From the NCBI RefSeq assembly GCF_011602365.1, contig NZ_JAAONZ010000015.1, positions 62,001 to 126,000 on the forward strand: 64,000 bases of DNA, in the 5' to 3' direction. Made by a program: the position numbers and the translations under genes. The number at the start of each line of letters is the position of its first letter. Positions within the stretch are counted from its first letter, which is position 1. Positions 24,256-33,173 of the stretch are shown here, in pieces. The notes under the pieces were generated by a model. The model was not told the DNA's origin, ran no database searches, and saw only the letters and a program-made list of their open reading frames with translations. The stretch comes from Pseudomaricurvus hydrocarbonicus (GTDB lineage Bacteria > Pseudomonadota > Gammaproteobacteria > Pseudomonadales > Cellvibrionaceae).

Positions 24256-25689
24256 ATGAATGAATACGGACTGATTCTGGCTGGCAAATCACAGCCAAGT
24301 CTCGGTAATGGATGGTTCGAAGTACTATCCCCTGTTACCGAAAAACCAATCGCTCGGGTTGCTCGTGCCGGTGAAGCGGACGTTGATTTTGCCGTGCAAG
24401 CGGCCTGTGAAGGTTTTCGGATTTGGTCTGGGTTGGCACCCAAAGCGCGCGAGGCGGTTTTACTTAAAGCGGCTGACATTGTTGCGGCAGAAGGCGAAGC
24501 ACGATTTCTTGAATTGCTGATTGAAGAGAGCGGCTCAGCGATCACCAAGGCCCGCAATGAAATTGTTTATACCGTCGATTTACTGCGCACCGCTGCTGGA
24601 GAAGCGCGCCGCTTGTACGGTGACACCTTTCCCAATGACAACCCGCAACGGCTTTCCATGGTGTTTCGCCAACCGTTGGGGGTGGTCGCTGTGGTTTCTC
24701 CTTACAACGCGCCACTGGCGTTGTTGGCAAAAATGGTGGCTTTTCCTGTAGCGGCGGGTAACAGCGTCGTGATCAAGCCGTCGGAAGAAACGCCGTTAGT
24801 GGCTCTGGAATTTGCCAAGGTGCTGCTTGAGGCGGGCCTGCCTGAGATGGCCATTAGCGTATTGCCCGGATTTGGCCAGGAATGTGGGGCGGCGCTGGTG
24901 GCCCATGCTCAAATAGACTGCATTGCCCTGACGGGGTCGACTCAGACCGGCATTGCCATTGGTCAACAGGCGATGCAACAGATGCGGCCAGTGCAACTGG
25001 AATTGGGCGGCAAAAGTGCCTTATTGGTGTTGGCAGACTGTGATCCGGTCAAGGCCGCGCAGATTGCCGCGCAAGGTATTTTTACCCATGGTGGTCAGAT
25101 CTGTATGGCCAACTCCCGAATTGTGGTGGAGCGCAGTATCAGTGAGGCATTTCTGGCCGCGCTGAAACAGGTTGCAGAAACCTTGTCCATCGGTGATTTG
25201 CGGGATGAAGCCACCCTTTATGGCCCACTCATCAACCGGCGTGCGGTGGACAAGGTGCTCACCCACATTCAGCAGGCGCGAGAGTCCGGTGCCCAAGTGT
25301 TGACCGGCGGACATGTGGTTGAAGGATTGGTGATAGCGCCCACTGTACTCATTGAGCCACCCAGAGCTCATGGTATTTGGCGGGAAGAAAGTTTCGGTCC
25401 GGTCACCAGTGTGGCAATTGTGGACGATCTCGACGAGGCCATTAGGGTTGCCAATGACAGTGAATTTGGGCTGTCGGCGGCGGTTCTGACCCATAACATC
25501 CAGTGGGGATTTCGCGCCGCGAAAGAAATTCACGCCGGCAGTGTACACATCGGGATGCATTCCTTTCAGAGCAATGCCCTGGCCCCCATCGGTGGCAATG
25601 GTCTGTCGGGTGTAGGTCGCAGCGGCGGCAAATACAGTACCGAAGAGTTTACCGAGTTGAAGTGGGTGAGTGTGGAGCTCGGAGTGTGA
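24256..25689 (+). CDS. Aldehyde dehydrogenase
   Basis: A 477-residue NAD(P)-dependent aldehyde dehydrogenase. VVSPYNAPLALLAKMVAFP is the cofactor-binding approach, LELGGKSALLVL carries the general-base Glu and THGGQICMANSRI the catalytic Cys; PIGGNGLSGVGRSGGKYSTEEF ends the protein pattern. It would oxidise an aldehyde to an acid; phytenal from phytol, or an aldehyde from ring opening, are both possible. Start at 24256 with GGGGAC upstream is preferred over 24223. Only two bases separate it from the hydrolase gene, so the two are coupled. Confidence 0.9.
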   Translation: MNEYGLILAGKSQPSLGNGWFEVLSPVTEKPIARVARAGEADVDFAVQAACEGFRIWSGLAPKAREAVLLKAADIVAAEGEARFLELLIEESGSAITKARNEIVYTVDLLRTAAGEARRLYGDTFPNDNPQRLSMVFRQPLGVVAVVSPYNAPLALLAKMVAFPVAAGNSVVIKPSEETPLVALEFAKVLLEAGLPEMAISVLPGFGQECGAALVAHAQIDCIALTGSTQTGIAIGQQAMQQMRPVQLELGGKSALLVLADCDPVKAAQIAAQGIFTHGGQICMANSRIVVERSISEAFLAALKQVAETLSIGDLRDEATLYGPLINRRAVDKVLTHIQQARESGAQVLTGGHVVEGLVIAPTVLIEPPRAHGIWREESFGPVTSVAIVDDLDEAIRVANDSEFGLSAAVLTHNIQWGFRAAKEIHAGSVHIGMHSFQSNALAPIGGNGLSGVGRSGGKYSTEEFTELKWVSVELGV

Positions 25690-25691
25690 CG

Positions 25692-26513
25692 ATGCCAGGG
25701 TTGCTCAAAAAATCATTGCGGTGCGGTTATGTGGATGTCGGTGAAGGGCAAATTCATTACCGCTACAGCAAGATCAGCGATACACGGTCTTTACCACTGT
25801 TGGTGTTGTTGCACCAATCACCCAGTGCGTCGGTCATGTATGAACAACTGATGTTGGCCCTGGCCGAGCACTTCGAGGTGTTGGCACTTGATACTCCGGG
25901 GTTCGGGCAGAGTGATGCGCTTGAAGGCCCCACCAGCATTAACGCGCTTACCCTGGTGCTTCATTCCGCCAAAAGCCAGATTGATTCCCGTCCCTGTTAT
26001 GTGTTTGGGCATCACACTGGAGCGGCCATCGCCGTAGAGTGGGCGGCCACCTTTCCGCAAGAAGTGACCTGCCTGGCACTTTCCGGACCGCCATTATTGG
26101 ACGAGCACCTGAAGTCGGTTTTAGTGGAAAGAGCTTGTTTGTTTCCACCGCGGGAAGATGGTCAGCATCTCATCTCAATGTGGCACAGGATCCGCGACAA
26201 AGATCGTCAAGCCCCCTTGAGTTTAAGTGTGCGTGAGTTGTGTTTGGCTTTCAGTGCCGACACGGCCTATCCCCAATCTTACCAGGCGGTGGTGGATCAT
26301 AACTTCACCGAGCAATTGGCAAACATAATTTGCCCTACCCTGGTGCTGGCGGGTGGCAAAGATCCGCTTTATGACAGTGTGGAACCCACGCTGAAGCAGT
26401 TAAAACACCCACAGAAGGGTGAGCTGCCAGCGCAATCGGGAACCTATGTCTGTGACTTGAACACTGACGCAGTCGCTCAACAGTTAACCCGTTTTTGGCA
26501 GCAAAACAGCTGA
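25692..26513 (+). CDS. Alpha/beta hydrolase with GHHTG nucleophile elbow
   Basis: A 273-residue alpha/beta hydrolase: LLHQSPSASVMYEQL is the oxyanion segment, LALDTPGFGQSD the strand-5 region, and VFGHHTGAAIAVEWA the nucleophile elbow at about 103-117. The usual Ser/Asp/Cys nucleophile is His108, an uncommon form also seen, to my recollection, in some uncharacterised actinobacterial and proteobacterial homologues. It may therefore be a non-classical hydrolase or a C-C lyase-like enzyme. In nicotinate pathways an alpha/beta hydrolase next to maleamate amidohydrolase removes an N-formyl group; a similar step is conceivable. Two bases after the aldehyde dehydrogenase stop. Confidence 0.78.
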   Translation: MPGLLKKSLRCGYVDVGEGQIHYRYSKISDTRSLPLLVLLHQSPSASVMYEQLMLALAEHFEVLALDTPGFGQSDALEGPTSINALTLVLHSAKSQIDSRPCYVFGHHTGAAIAVEWAATFPQEVTCLALSGPPLLDEHLKSVLVERACLFPPREDGQHLISMWHRIRDKDRQAPLSLSVRELCLAFSADTAYPQSYQAVVDHNFTEQLANIICPTLVLAGGKDPLYDSVEPTLKQLKHPQKGELPAQSGTYVCDLNTDAVAQQLTRFWQQNS

Positions 26514-26545
26514 TCATCAACGTTCACATTAGCAGGAACCAGGTT

Positions 26546-27133
26546 ATGGATTTACCAAGACAGACTGTTTCGCTCGGTCAGAAACCCGCGCTGTTACTGG
26601 TCGATATGGTGCAGGGATTCACATCGTCTGCGTGCCCTTTGGGGACAGATTGCCCCGATGTGGTTGAAGCCAATCGACGCTTGCTGGAACTCTTTCACGA
26701 CAAAGGCTTGCCGGTGGTATTTACCACGGTGGTTTACCATAACGACGATCAGGCCAAAGTGTTTCGTCAACGTATTCCGGCACTGAATGTTCTCACGCCA
26801 GACTCGGACTGGGTCAAAATCGATGCCCGGTTACCCGTGCACGAGCAGGATATGCTGGTGGAAAAACAGTGGGCCAGCTGCTTCCATCAAACCGACCTGG
26901 CGGCGCGCTTGCGGCAGCTCGGTGTTGATTCGCTGGTCGTCACGGGCCTGACCACCAGTGGGTGTGTCAGAGCCACGGTGGTGGATGCGCTGCAGTACGA
27001 CTTTCCGGTTGTGGTTGTAGAGGAAGCGGTCGGCGATCGTAACCTTGAGGCTCATGCGGCAAATCTGCACGATATGCACGCGAAATACGCCGAAGTAGCC
27101 CGTTTGGCAGATGTGCTTGCCCTGTTGTCCTGA
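26546..27133 (+). CDS. Isochorismatase-like amidohydrolase (maleamate amidohydrolase type)
   Basis: A 195-residue cysteine hydrolase. The triad is clear: Asp20 in LLLVDMVQGF, Lys107 in VEKQWASCF and Cys140 in GLTTSGCVRATVVDALQ. The last motif is the form found in maleamate amidohydrolase (NicF) and N-carbamoylsarcosine amidase. NicF turns maleamate into maleate and ammonia. With the imidase-like gene at 5995 and LeuCD-like genes, the natural proposal is hydrolysis of an alkyl-maleamate (inference). The start at 26546 follows AGCAGGAACC; the upstream in-frame ATG overlaps the previous gene. Confidence 0.82.
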   Translation: MDLPRQTVSLGQKPALLLVDMVQGFTSSACPLGTDCPDVVEANRRLLELFHDKGLPVVFTTVVYHNDDQAKVFRQRIPALNVLTPDSDWVKIDARLPVHEQDMLVEKQWASCFHQTDLAARLRQLGVDSLVVTGLTTSGCVRATVVDALQYDFPVVVVEEAVGDRNLEAHAANLHDMHAKYAEVARLADVLALLS

Positions 27134-27190
27134 CACAAAAATTTCCCGGTGCCATTGGCATGAAACGAATCAGTAAGTAAGGAAGACGTT

Positions 27191-28405
27191 ATGAAGTTGC
27201 AACACCCTGTCATCATTGCCGGTGCGGGTCCCTCCGGTTCGGTGCTGGCGTTATACCTGGCAAAGCAAGATATTCCCGTTATTTTACTGGAGAAGCATGC
27301 GCAATTACCCATTGACTTGCGGGCCTCGACGTTTCATCCCCCTTCACTGGAAATGATTGCCGATCTTGAACCAAAAGTGATCGAAAAAATGCTGGCCAAA
27401 GGCTTAAAGGCAGATCGCTATCAATACCGGGATCGGCGCACGAACGAGACGGCCACATTTGATATGGCGTTGCTGGAAGGTGAAACCCGTTATCCTTTCC
27501 GTTTGCAGCTTGAACAGTATGAGTTGACGCATTTTATCGTGGAAGAACTCAAGCAGTACCCCTGCGCGCAAATCAAATTTGAGCACGAGCTGCTCAGCTT
27601 CAGCCAGGATGAAGACGGCATCAACGCGCGTGTGGCAACACCCGACGGGGAAACGGAATTGCATGGTAGTTTTTTAGTGGGCGCCGATGGTGCGCGCAGC
27701 AATGTTCGCAAGTCATCTGCTATCGGCTTTCTGGGTTTTACCTACGATGAAAAGTTTCTGGTAGTCTCGACCAGCTTTGCGTTTGAAGAAGTGTTCGATG
27801 ATTTTTCTTACGTCAACTATGTCTCAGATCCGGATGAGTGGTGTGTCATTCTACGGACTGACAAAATTTGGAGAGTGCTGGTGCCTGTCACCATTAACAA
27901 TGATGACGATGAACGTCATGTGCTGTCAGATGACTTTGTGCAGGAACGCTTGAAGCGAATATACGATCAAGGCAGTGATTACCATATCGGCCATCGAACC
28001 TTATACGCTGTGAATCAGCGGGTGGCGGAAACCTATCACCAGGGCCGTATGGCATTGGTGGGTGATGCCTGCCACATCAATAATCCTCTGGGTGGCATGG
28101 GCATGAACGGTGGTTTGCACGATGCCTTCAACCTGGCCGAGCGTTTGGTCCGAATTGCCAGGCAAGGGACGGACTATCAGCAAGAATTTACCCAATATGA
28201 CCGTCAGCGAAAGGACCTGGCTGTTCGTTTTGTGCAGGAACACACTATCCAGAATAAACAACTGATGGAATCTACCGACCCGTATGTGCAGGCCAAACGT
28301 CAACAATGGTTGATGGAAATGTCAGTGGATCCGGTAAAAGCCAAGGAATTTTTGCTGGAGCGGGCAATGATCAATTGTGTACGTGACAGCCTGGCGGTGG
28401 AGTAA
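27191..28405 (+). CDS. Class A FAD-dependent monooxygenase
   Basis: A 404-residue flavoprotein monooxygenase of the p-hydroxybenzoate/UbiH group. GAGPSG binds FAD at 11-16, VGADGARSNVRK is the DG motif near 160, and GDACHINNPLGGMGMNGG is the GD/FAD pyrophosphate motif near 293. These enzymes hydroxylate activated aromatic or heteroaromatic rings using NAD(P)H and O2. The gene follows the amidohydrolase by 57 bases with AAGGAAG before the ATG, as the last gene of the 22441-28405 group. A pyrrole or dipyrrole ring is a plausible substrate (inference). Confidence 0.87.
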   Translation: MKLQHPVIIAGAGPSGSVLALYLAKQDIPVILLEKHAQLPIDLRASTFHPPSLEMIADLEPKVIEKMLAKGLKADRYQYRDRRTNETATFDMALLEGETRYPFRLQLEQYELTHFIVEELKQYPCAQIKFEHELLSFSQDEDGINARVATPDGETELHGSFLVGADGARSNVRKSSAIGFLGFTYDEKFLVVSTSFAFEEVFDDFSYVNYVSDPDEWCVILRTDKIWRVLVPVTINNDDDERHVLSDDFVQERLKRIYDQGSDYHIGHRTLYAVNQRVAETYHQGRMALVGDACHINNPLGGMGMNGGLHDAFNLAERLVRIARQGTDYQQEFTQYDRQRKDLAVRFVQEHTIQNKQLMESTDPYVQAKRQQWLMEMSVDPVKAKEFLLERAMINCVRDSLAVE

Positions 28406-28736
28406 TGTTAAAATTTTGGCAGCCGTGAGGGTGGGCGGGAATTTCTTTGCCTGCCCAGCCCAATACCCAGTGACACAGAAAACCTATTATTTTGAGCAAC
28501 GCTAAAAACGGCAATTGGTCTATGTTCAAGAAATGTCAATGGTGTTTGATGGCGGCATGACAATCCGCTGTAGACAAGACACCCAGTCCAGGTTATCCGG
28601 GTGACATATTGTGGAATATTTGAGAAATGTCAAATTTGTACCTCTTTATCGAATGTTCGACAAGATTTTTAAATTGCCTTGGCGGTAGGATAAACGCTGG
28701 CTTTATTGATAATCATGCAGGTTGGTGGGAGTAACG
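28406..28736. promoter_or_regulatory. Intergenic region with two FNR-like boxes
   Basis: 331 bases without a gene. TTGAGAAATGTCAA at 28620-28633 matches all eight arm bases and is identical to the box before the TonB receptor (46431). A second, weaker TCAAGAAATGTCAA lies at 28526-28539. Both precede the lipoprotein gene at 28737. A short hairpin or T-run ending the upstream operon was not seen. Confidence 0.55.
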
Positions 28737-29393
28737 ATGAAGACGAACCTTAAGGCAGTATCCTGGGGGGCATTGCTGATACTGCTATCAGCTTGTGATG
28801 GGGCCAAAGAGCGCTATGAAAATGCCTCGAGCACTTCTGAAGGCAATTGTGTCAATGTATTTCATTTTTGGCTCACCGACAGTCTGGAACCTGTTAATAA
28901 AATACATCATGATCTGAAAAGTTTCATTAAATCCAAACCCAGTGCCGACCCTTTAGTGATTCATCAATACACTGCTACCGATGAACAGGGGCATGATCAA
29001 TCACTGTCCTGTAAATTCAAATCACCGGATGTCATGTCTCAATTGACGCAGCGATCAGTTGCACCCGCCAGCTGTTTGTCGATGAATCGTGAGATTGTTT
29101 CACGGGCCAAACAGCGGTTGGCGGGTGAAGGCAAAAAACCGACCAGGGAATTGCAATTCGTTGACGATGAAGAGGTGAGCCTGGGACCTTTCTATCTGAG
29201 GCCCTGGCCATATCAAGTTGCCTATGAACAAAGCGGGAATACCTACGTTCGTGCAAAATCGTTGATGGTTTCCGCTGATTCCTGGATGCCCGTACCGGAC
29301 AGTTTCAAAGGCACATTCTATTGCCACCTGCTGTCACCCGGCTACGCCTATGACCTTTTGCTGGGCGTCACTAGTGCTCCCCCTTTGGGGTGA
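28737..29393 (+). CDS. Predicted lipoprotein of unknown function
   Basis: A 218-residue protein. The N-terminal leader (KTNLKAVSWGALLILLSAC) has a charged start, a hydrophobic core and a lipobox LSAC, so it is probably lipidated at the cysteine near residue 20 and held at the outer membrane. The mature part is polar with six further cysteines but no family I recognise. ATG at 28737 follows GGTGGGAG. The FNR-like boxes upstream and the nitrilase-like gene 40 bases downstream tie it to the island; it might help pigment uptake at the cell surface (inference). Confidence 0.65.
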   Translation: MKTNLKAVSWGALLILLSACDGAKERYENASSTSEGNCVNVFHFWLTDSLEPVNKIHHDLKSFIKSKPSADPLVIHQYTATDEQGHDQSLSCKFKSPDVMSQLTQRSVAPASCLSMNREIVSRAKQRLAGEGKKPTRELQFVDDEEVSLGPFYLRPWPYQVAYEQSGNTYVRAKSLMVSADSWMPVPDSFKGTFYCHLLSPGYAYDLLLGVTSAPPLG

Positions 29394-29433
29394 CAATGCA
29401 CTTCACTGTGGTGCTTCAGGAGAGTGGCATTCA

Positions 29434-31134
29434 ATGATTCGAGTAGCGGCCGTTCAGTTTACGAGCAGTGCAGATCGTGTAGACAATTTGAATACCTGTT
29501 TGGGCTTAATTGATGCGGCTGTCGAAGGGCAGGCACAGTTGGTGGTTTTGCCACACCTGAATGCGGCTGGCAGGGAATTTGCTGACTCCACTGAGGCTTG
29601 GGACATGGCGCTGTGTCCCGACGATCCATTGCTAACGGCCATCGCGTCAAAAGCCCGCAAGCATGGCTGTTATATAGTTACTGCGGCCACTTTGCGTCTG
29701 AAAGATTCGCACACGGCAGAGACACCGCTGTTATTCGGACCCGGAGAACACAGTGTGTCAGACGTTGAGGCCGCGTCTCGCGTTCATTTGGGACAAATCC
29801 CTTGTGTGACTGCAGAGCGGATGCCACGGGTGGTGGACACTGAGCTGGGTCGAATAGGAGTGTTGGCTGCAGGAGATGTTTGCAGCTTTGACACTGCGCG
29901 GGTGCTGGCATTGCAAGGGGCACAAATTCTCTGCAGCTCAATGGGTGCTGCCATACCGCCGCACGTGCATTTGCACCACCCAGTTCGATCCGCGGAAAAC
30001 AGGGTGTTTTTGATCGCAGCTACTCATCTCCAAGACCCAATATTGCCAACTGCAACGTCGTGGGTTGGTACTGCTGAGCCGCAAGCTGAGCTGATGGAAT
30101 GCCGGGCCAGTCAGATTATTTCACCGAAAGGACAGGTTCTCGCCCACGCACTGGATGCGCAGGAAGGTGTGATCTGGGCAGAGATAGAGCCAGCGGAGGC
30201 CGATCGTAAACTGAGGCCGGATGGCAGTGATGTGTTTTTTAATCGCCGGCCAGCACTGTACGGCGACATCGCGCTACCCTCGACAGATGAGTTTGGGCAG
30301 CGGTCTGGTGACTTGGTGTTGGCTGCAGAGGATCTCGGTATTGCCATGGTAAGCGTCGATGCGGTAGACGGTGAGCGTCGTTTGCGGCAGGCCTTGAGGG
30401 CAATCTCGAGTTTACCGGATACGGTGCGACTGGTGATGTTACCCGAATTATTTTGGCTGGAGTCGACGAGTGTTTACCCCTTGTCCGACACGCTGGAGCT
30501 TTCCAGGCAAGTGCAAGCAGAGTTGTTGCAGCTCTGTTATCAGCGTCAGTTCCACATTTGTACCAGTCTGATCATGGCCAGTCACAACGGCTTACAGCAT
30601 TGTGGGGTACTGCTTGGCCCGCAGAGTATTGAAATTCTTCAGCCCCAATTGCATTTCAGCGCCCGTTACGGTTGGCACCAAGCGGGAGAAAAGCTGATGA
30701 TTGCCGATCTCCCCTGGGGCCGGACAGCGGTTTTGACCGGCGATGACGGTTGTTATCCGGAGCTGGTGAAGTTAGCCGCCCAGCGGGGAGTACAGACGTT
30801 GCTGATAACCTGTAATTGTCAGGAGGACTGGGAACTCCGCAGCGGATTTTTATCTCGGGCAGCGGAGCACCGTATCAGCGTGATCATGTGCAGCCGTGAC
30901 AGTGAACCTGTTTGTGGCCTGATCGCCTCGGCCGAAGGTCAACGGGTATCCAGCACCCGCCAATCCGCATCGACCCTGCTGGCACGGCTTGAACCGGTTG
31001 CCGGCGACTGTGTAACCTCTTTGTCGAGTACTGAGGCAGCAAGACGGCGTGCTTCGTTGCTGGCAGCAGAGTTATGTGCCCCTAATCCCTTTGATATAGA
31101 GCAATCTGACGATCTGGGAATATTTCTGGTGTAG
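29434..31134 (+). CDS. Degenerate double-domain nitrilase-superfamily protein (probable pseudoenzyme)
   Basis: A 566-residue protein with the same two-domain plan as 22441-24156. In the first domain all three catalytic positions have changed: Glu to His41 (VVLPHL), Lys to Ser115 and Cys to Ala146 (GRIGVLAAGD). In the second, MLPELF keeps a Glu but GRTAVLTGDDG lacks the Cys. The fold landmarks (QGAQILCSS, VRSAENRVFLIAA) are intact and the frame is open, so the gene is maintained, perhaps as a binding partner or allosteric subunit of the active paralogue. Start at 29434 follows CAGGAGAG. Confidence 0.8.
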   Translation: MIRVAAVQFTSSADRVDNLNTCLGLIDAAVEGQAQLVVLPHLNAAGREFADSTEAWDMALCPDDPLLTAIASKARKHGCYIVTAATLRLKDSHTAETPLLFGPGEHSVSDVEAASRVHLGQIPCVTAERMPRVVDTELGRIGVLAAGDVCSFDTARVLALQGAQILCSSMGAAIPPHVHLHHPVRSAENRVFLIAATHLQDPILPTATSWVGTAEPQAELMECRASQIISPKGQVLAHALDAQEGVIWAEIEPAEADRKLRPDGSDVFFNRRPALYGDIALPSTDEFGQRSGDLVLAAEDLGIAMVSVDAVDGERRLRQALRAISSLPDTVRLVMLPELFWLESTSVYPLSDTLELSRQVQAELLQLCYQRQFHICTSLIMASHNGLQHCGVLLGPQSIEILQPQLHFSARYGWHQAGEKLMIADLPWGRTAVLTGDDGCYPELVKLAAQRGVQTLLITCNCQEDWELRSGFLSRAAEHRISVIMCSRDSEPVCGLIASAEGQRVSSTRQSASTLLARLEPVAGDCVTSLSSTEAARRRASLLAAELCAPNPFDIEQSDDLGIFLV

Positions 31135-31443
31135 AGGGTCTCTTCTGTAAAAAATTTCTTATTTAAAGGAGCGCTTATTACAGCATCTCTTATTTACAGA
31201 AGCTCTTATTTACAGTATCCCGCACCCGGCGGAGCGAAATTGTTAAAAAAAATGAATTCCATGATCTAAATCCTTTGCTGTAGCCGTATATGTGAAAGGT
31301 CAGCCAGGATTGGTAAAACGGGTAGTAAAAAAGCACTGAATGCCATTGTGACACCGCTTGAAGACCGGGCGTCAGAGGCAAACTGGCAGTGTTCTGAGTA
31401 AATACCATGAACGAGAAATCCAGACAATAATCAAGGTGTTTAA
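31135..31443. repeat. Intergenic region with short CTTATTTACAG-like repeats
   Basis: 309 bases without a gene. Four variants of CTTATTTACAG (CTTATTTAAAG, CTTATTACAG and two exact copies) lie between 31159 and 31216. Their role is unknown. Near the end, CAGACAATAATCAA (31421-31434) is a minus-strand partial match to the FNR-like motif but overlaps the leader of the next gene, so I do not call it. Confidence 0.45.
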
Positions 31444-32484
31444 ATGAAGCTCAATGCAAGCTTGGCACACAACAAACAGTATCCCTTCCAGCTTCGCTGG
31501 GGGCTGTTAGGTTGTCTGGCTTTGTTGGGGTTAGCCATAGGGTTTGGACCCTACAGTGACCATATTGAGTTTCTGTCAGATCAGGGCAAGAGTTGGTATT
31601 TCTGGCAATTACCCGAGTCTACGACATGGGGTTTTTATACCGCCTGGGGTGGCTATATTGCTCATCAAGTTTTTCACTGGTGGATCATTTACCGGGCTCG
31701 ACAGCTGAAAGCTCAGGGAGCCATCGCATATACTTCGGGGCTGAACCGCATCAATGTGCTGGCTCTGGCGGGGAACGCCGCCTTCATCGGCCTTCACATT
31801 GTGCAAACCAAGTTTTTTTATGACGGTCTGGCGCAGACGGTGTCGGTCTGGTCATCGCAATTTGCGGTGATTTTCATGCTCGTCGTTATTATGATCATGG
31901 AAAACCCTCGCCGAGGGCTGCTGTTTGGCAAGCGCATGCCGATTAAGCAAATGGTGGTCACTTGCTTTCGACGCTATCACGGTTATTACTTTTCCTGGGC
32001 GATTCTCTATACTTTCTGGTACCACCCGATTGAGCTGACCGAAGGTCATTTGTTGGGCTTCTTTTATCTGTTTGCACTTTTGCTGCAGGGCAGTCTGATG
32101 TTTACCCAATCTCACCGCAATCGCTACTGGACATTTTTTCTGGAAGTCTATGTTCTGGTGCACGGTACCGTGGTGGCATTTCAGTCGCCGGCACAGGGTA
32201 TGACGGCGGTGGCGATGTTTTTTACCGGCTTTTTTACCTTGCTGGTTGTCACTCAGATACACGGCTTGGGTTTGTCCCGGCGGGTCGTCACTGCGATCAT
32301 CATGCTCTATCTGGGAGTGATTACGGCTCTGATCGTGCAGGGTACGATTACCTGGGTGATACCGTTGCGGATCCCTATGGGGGAATATGGGCTGGTGCTG
32401 TTGGTTGCCCTGTTGGCCTGGGGTCTGCTCGCCCTGTATGCCCGCCTTCGAGGTGGGTCGGACGAGGGAACCGGGAAGGGCTAG
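31444..32484 (+). CDS. Polytopic membrane protein of unknown function, 346 aa
   Basis: About nine or ten hydrophobic segments run through the protein, beginning with LLGCLALLGLAIGFG near residue 21. Loops carry conserved-looking aromatic/histidine groups such as AHQVFHWWIIYRARQ, FRRYHGYYFSWAILYTFWYHP and TQSHRNRYWTFF. Several histidines within or next to membrane spans could bind haem or a metal, but no known family is recognised. The protein at 56640-57611 has a comparable layout. Convergent with and overlapping by four bases the regulator at 32481. AAGG precedes the ATG. Confidence 0.7.
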   Translation: MKLNASLAHNKQYPFQLRWGLLGCLALLGLAIGFGPYSDHIEFLSDQGKSWYFWQLPESTTWGFYTAWGGYIAHQVFHWWIIYRARQLKAQGAIAYTSGLNRINVLALAGNAAFIGLHIVQTKFFYDGLAQTVSVWSSQFAVIFMLVVIMIMENPRRGLLFGKRMPIKQMVVTCFRRYHGYYFSWAILYTFWYHPIELTEGHLLGFFYLFALLLQGSLMFTQSHRNRYWTFFLEVYVLVHGTVVAFQSPAQGMTAVAMFFTGFFTLLVVTQIHGLGLSRRVVTAIIMLYLGVITALIVQGTITWVIPLRIPMGEYGLVLLVALLAWGLLALYARLRGGSDEGTGKG

Positions 32485-33173
32485 TGTGCGCTGGCCAGCT
32501 CTTCCAGTATCAGACGGTCAATTACCCTGACTTTGTGGGCCGATTCGATGTGGATAATGTTACTGTTTTTGAGCTTGGTGAAGGCCCGGCTGACGGTTTC
32601 AATCGTTAAGCCCAGGTAATCGGCAATATCCTGCCGATTCATGATCAGATCAATGACATCGGGGTTGGAACCCGGCTGTCGCAGGCTAATTTGTTGCAAG
32701 AGAAAACAAAGTCGCTCATGGGCTTTTTTCTGCCCCAGTGCAAATAGTTGATCAAGGGTATGGGCAAGAATATTACAGCCTGTTACTCGGACGCGACTTT
32801 TAAAGTTGCTGTTGTTGTCGATAATGTCAAGGAATTCACGGTGGGGGAATACTTGCAGATGACTTTCTTTCAGGGCAATCACGCTGTATTCGAATTCCTG
32901 ATTGCTGGTTATGCCAATCAAGTCACCGGGAAAGGAAAAACCGATCACTTGCCGTTTACCGTTTCTCGAGCTTCGTTCCAGCATGAGGGCGCCACTGATG
33001 ACGGAGTAAACCTGGCTGGCTGGGCTGTGCTGACGAACCAGACATGTGCCGGCGGGAACTTGTTTTCGCTTGCAGATATTTGCCAGGGGCTGAAGCTCGT
33101 CTGCACTGATGCCCCGAAAAAAGCGTGAGTGGAAAAAAGTTTCTACAGGTCGGTGTATTTCTGTTTCAAGCAT
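32481..33173 (-). CDS. Crp/FNR-family transcriptional regulator
   Basis: A 230-residue regulator with an N-terminal cyclic-nucleotide-binding-like barrel (about 15-130), a long dimer helix, and a C-terminal winged helix. The recognition helix contains ETVSR (Glu192, Ser195, Arg196), the FNR/FixK type that reads TTGA half-sites, rather than the Crp RETVGR type. The four-cysteine [4Fe-4S] set of true FNR is missing, since the cysteines lie elsewhere (near 34, 44, 132 and 155), so the signal may not be oxygen; haem, NO or a tetrapyrrole is possible. Its presumed TTGA-N6-TCAA boxes occur throughout the window. Confidence 0.88.
   Translation of the reverse strand: MLETEIHRPVETFFHSRFFRGISADELQPLANICKRKQVPAGTCLVRQHSPASQVYSVISGALMLERSSRNGKRQVIGFSFPGDLIGITSNQEFEYSVIALKESHLQVFPHREFLDIIDNNSNFKSRVRVTGCNILAHTLDQLFALGQKKAHERLCFLLQQISLRQPGSNPDVIDLIMNRQDIADYLGLTIETVSRAFTKLKNSNIIHIESAHKVRVIDRLILEELASAH

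Noticed and set aside
22441-28405. Plain nicotinate (nic) degradation cluster
   Set aside because: NicF-like, alpha/beta hydrolase and FAD monooxygenase are present, but 2,5-dihydroxypyridine dioxygenase (NicX) and the nicotinate hydroxylase are missing, and the maleate-isomerase-like proteins lack their cysteines.
31421-31434. Minus-strand FNR-like box before the membrane protein gene
   Set aside because: Only six of eight arm bases match and it overlaps the leader and ribosome site; probably chance.
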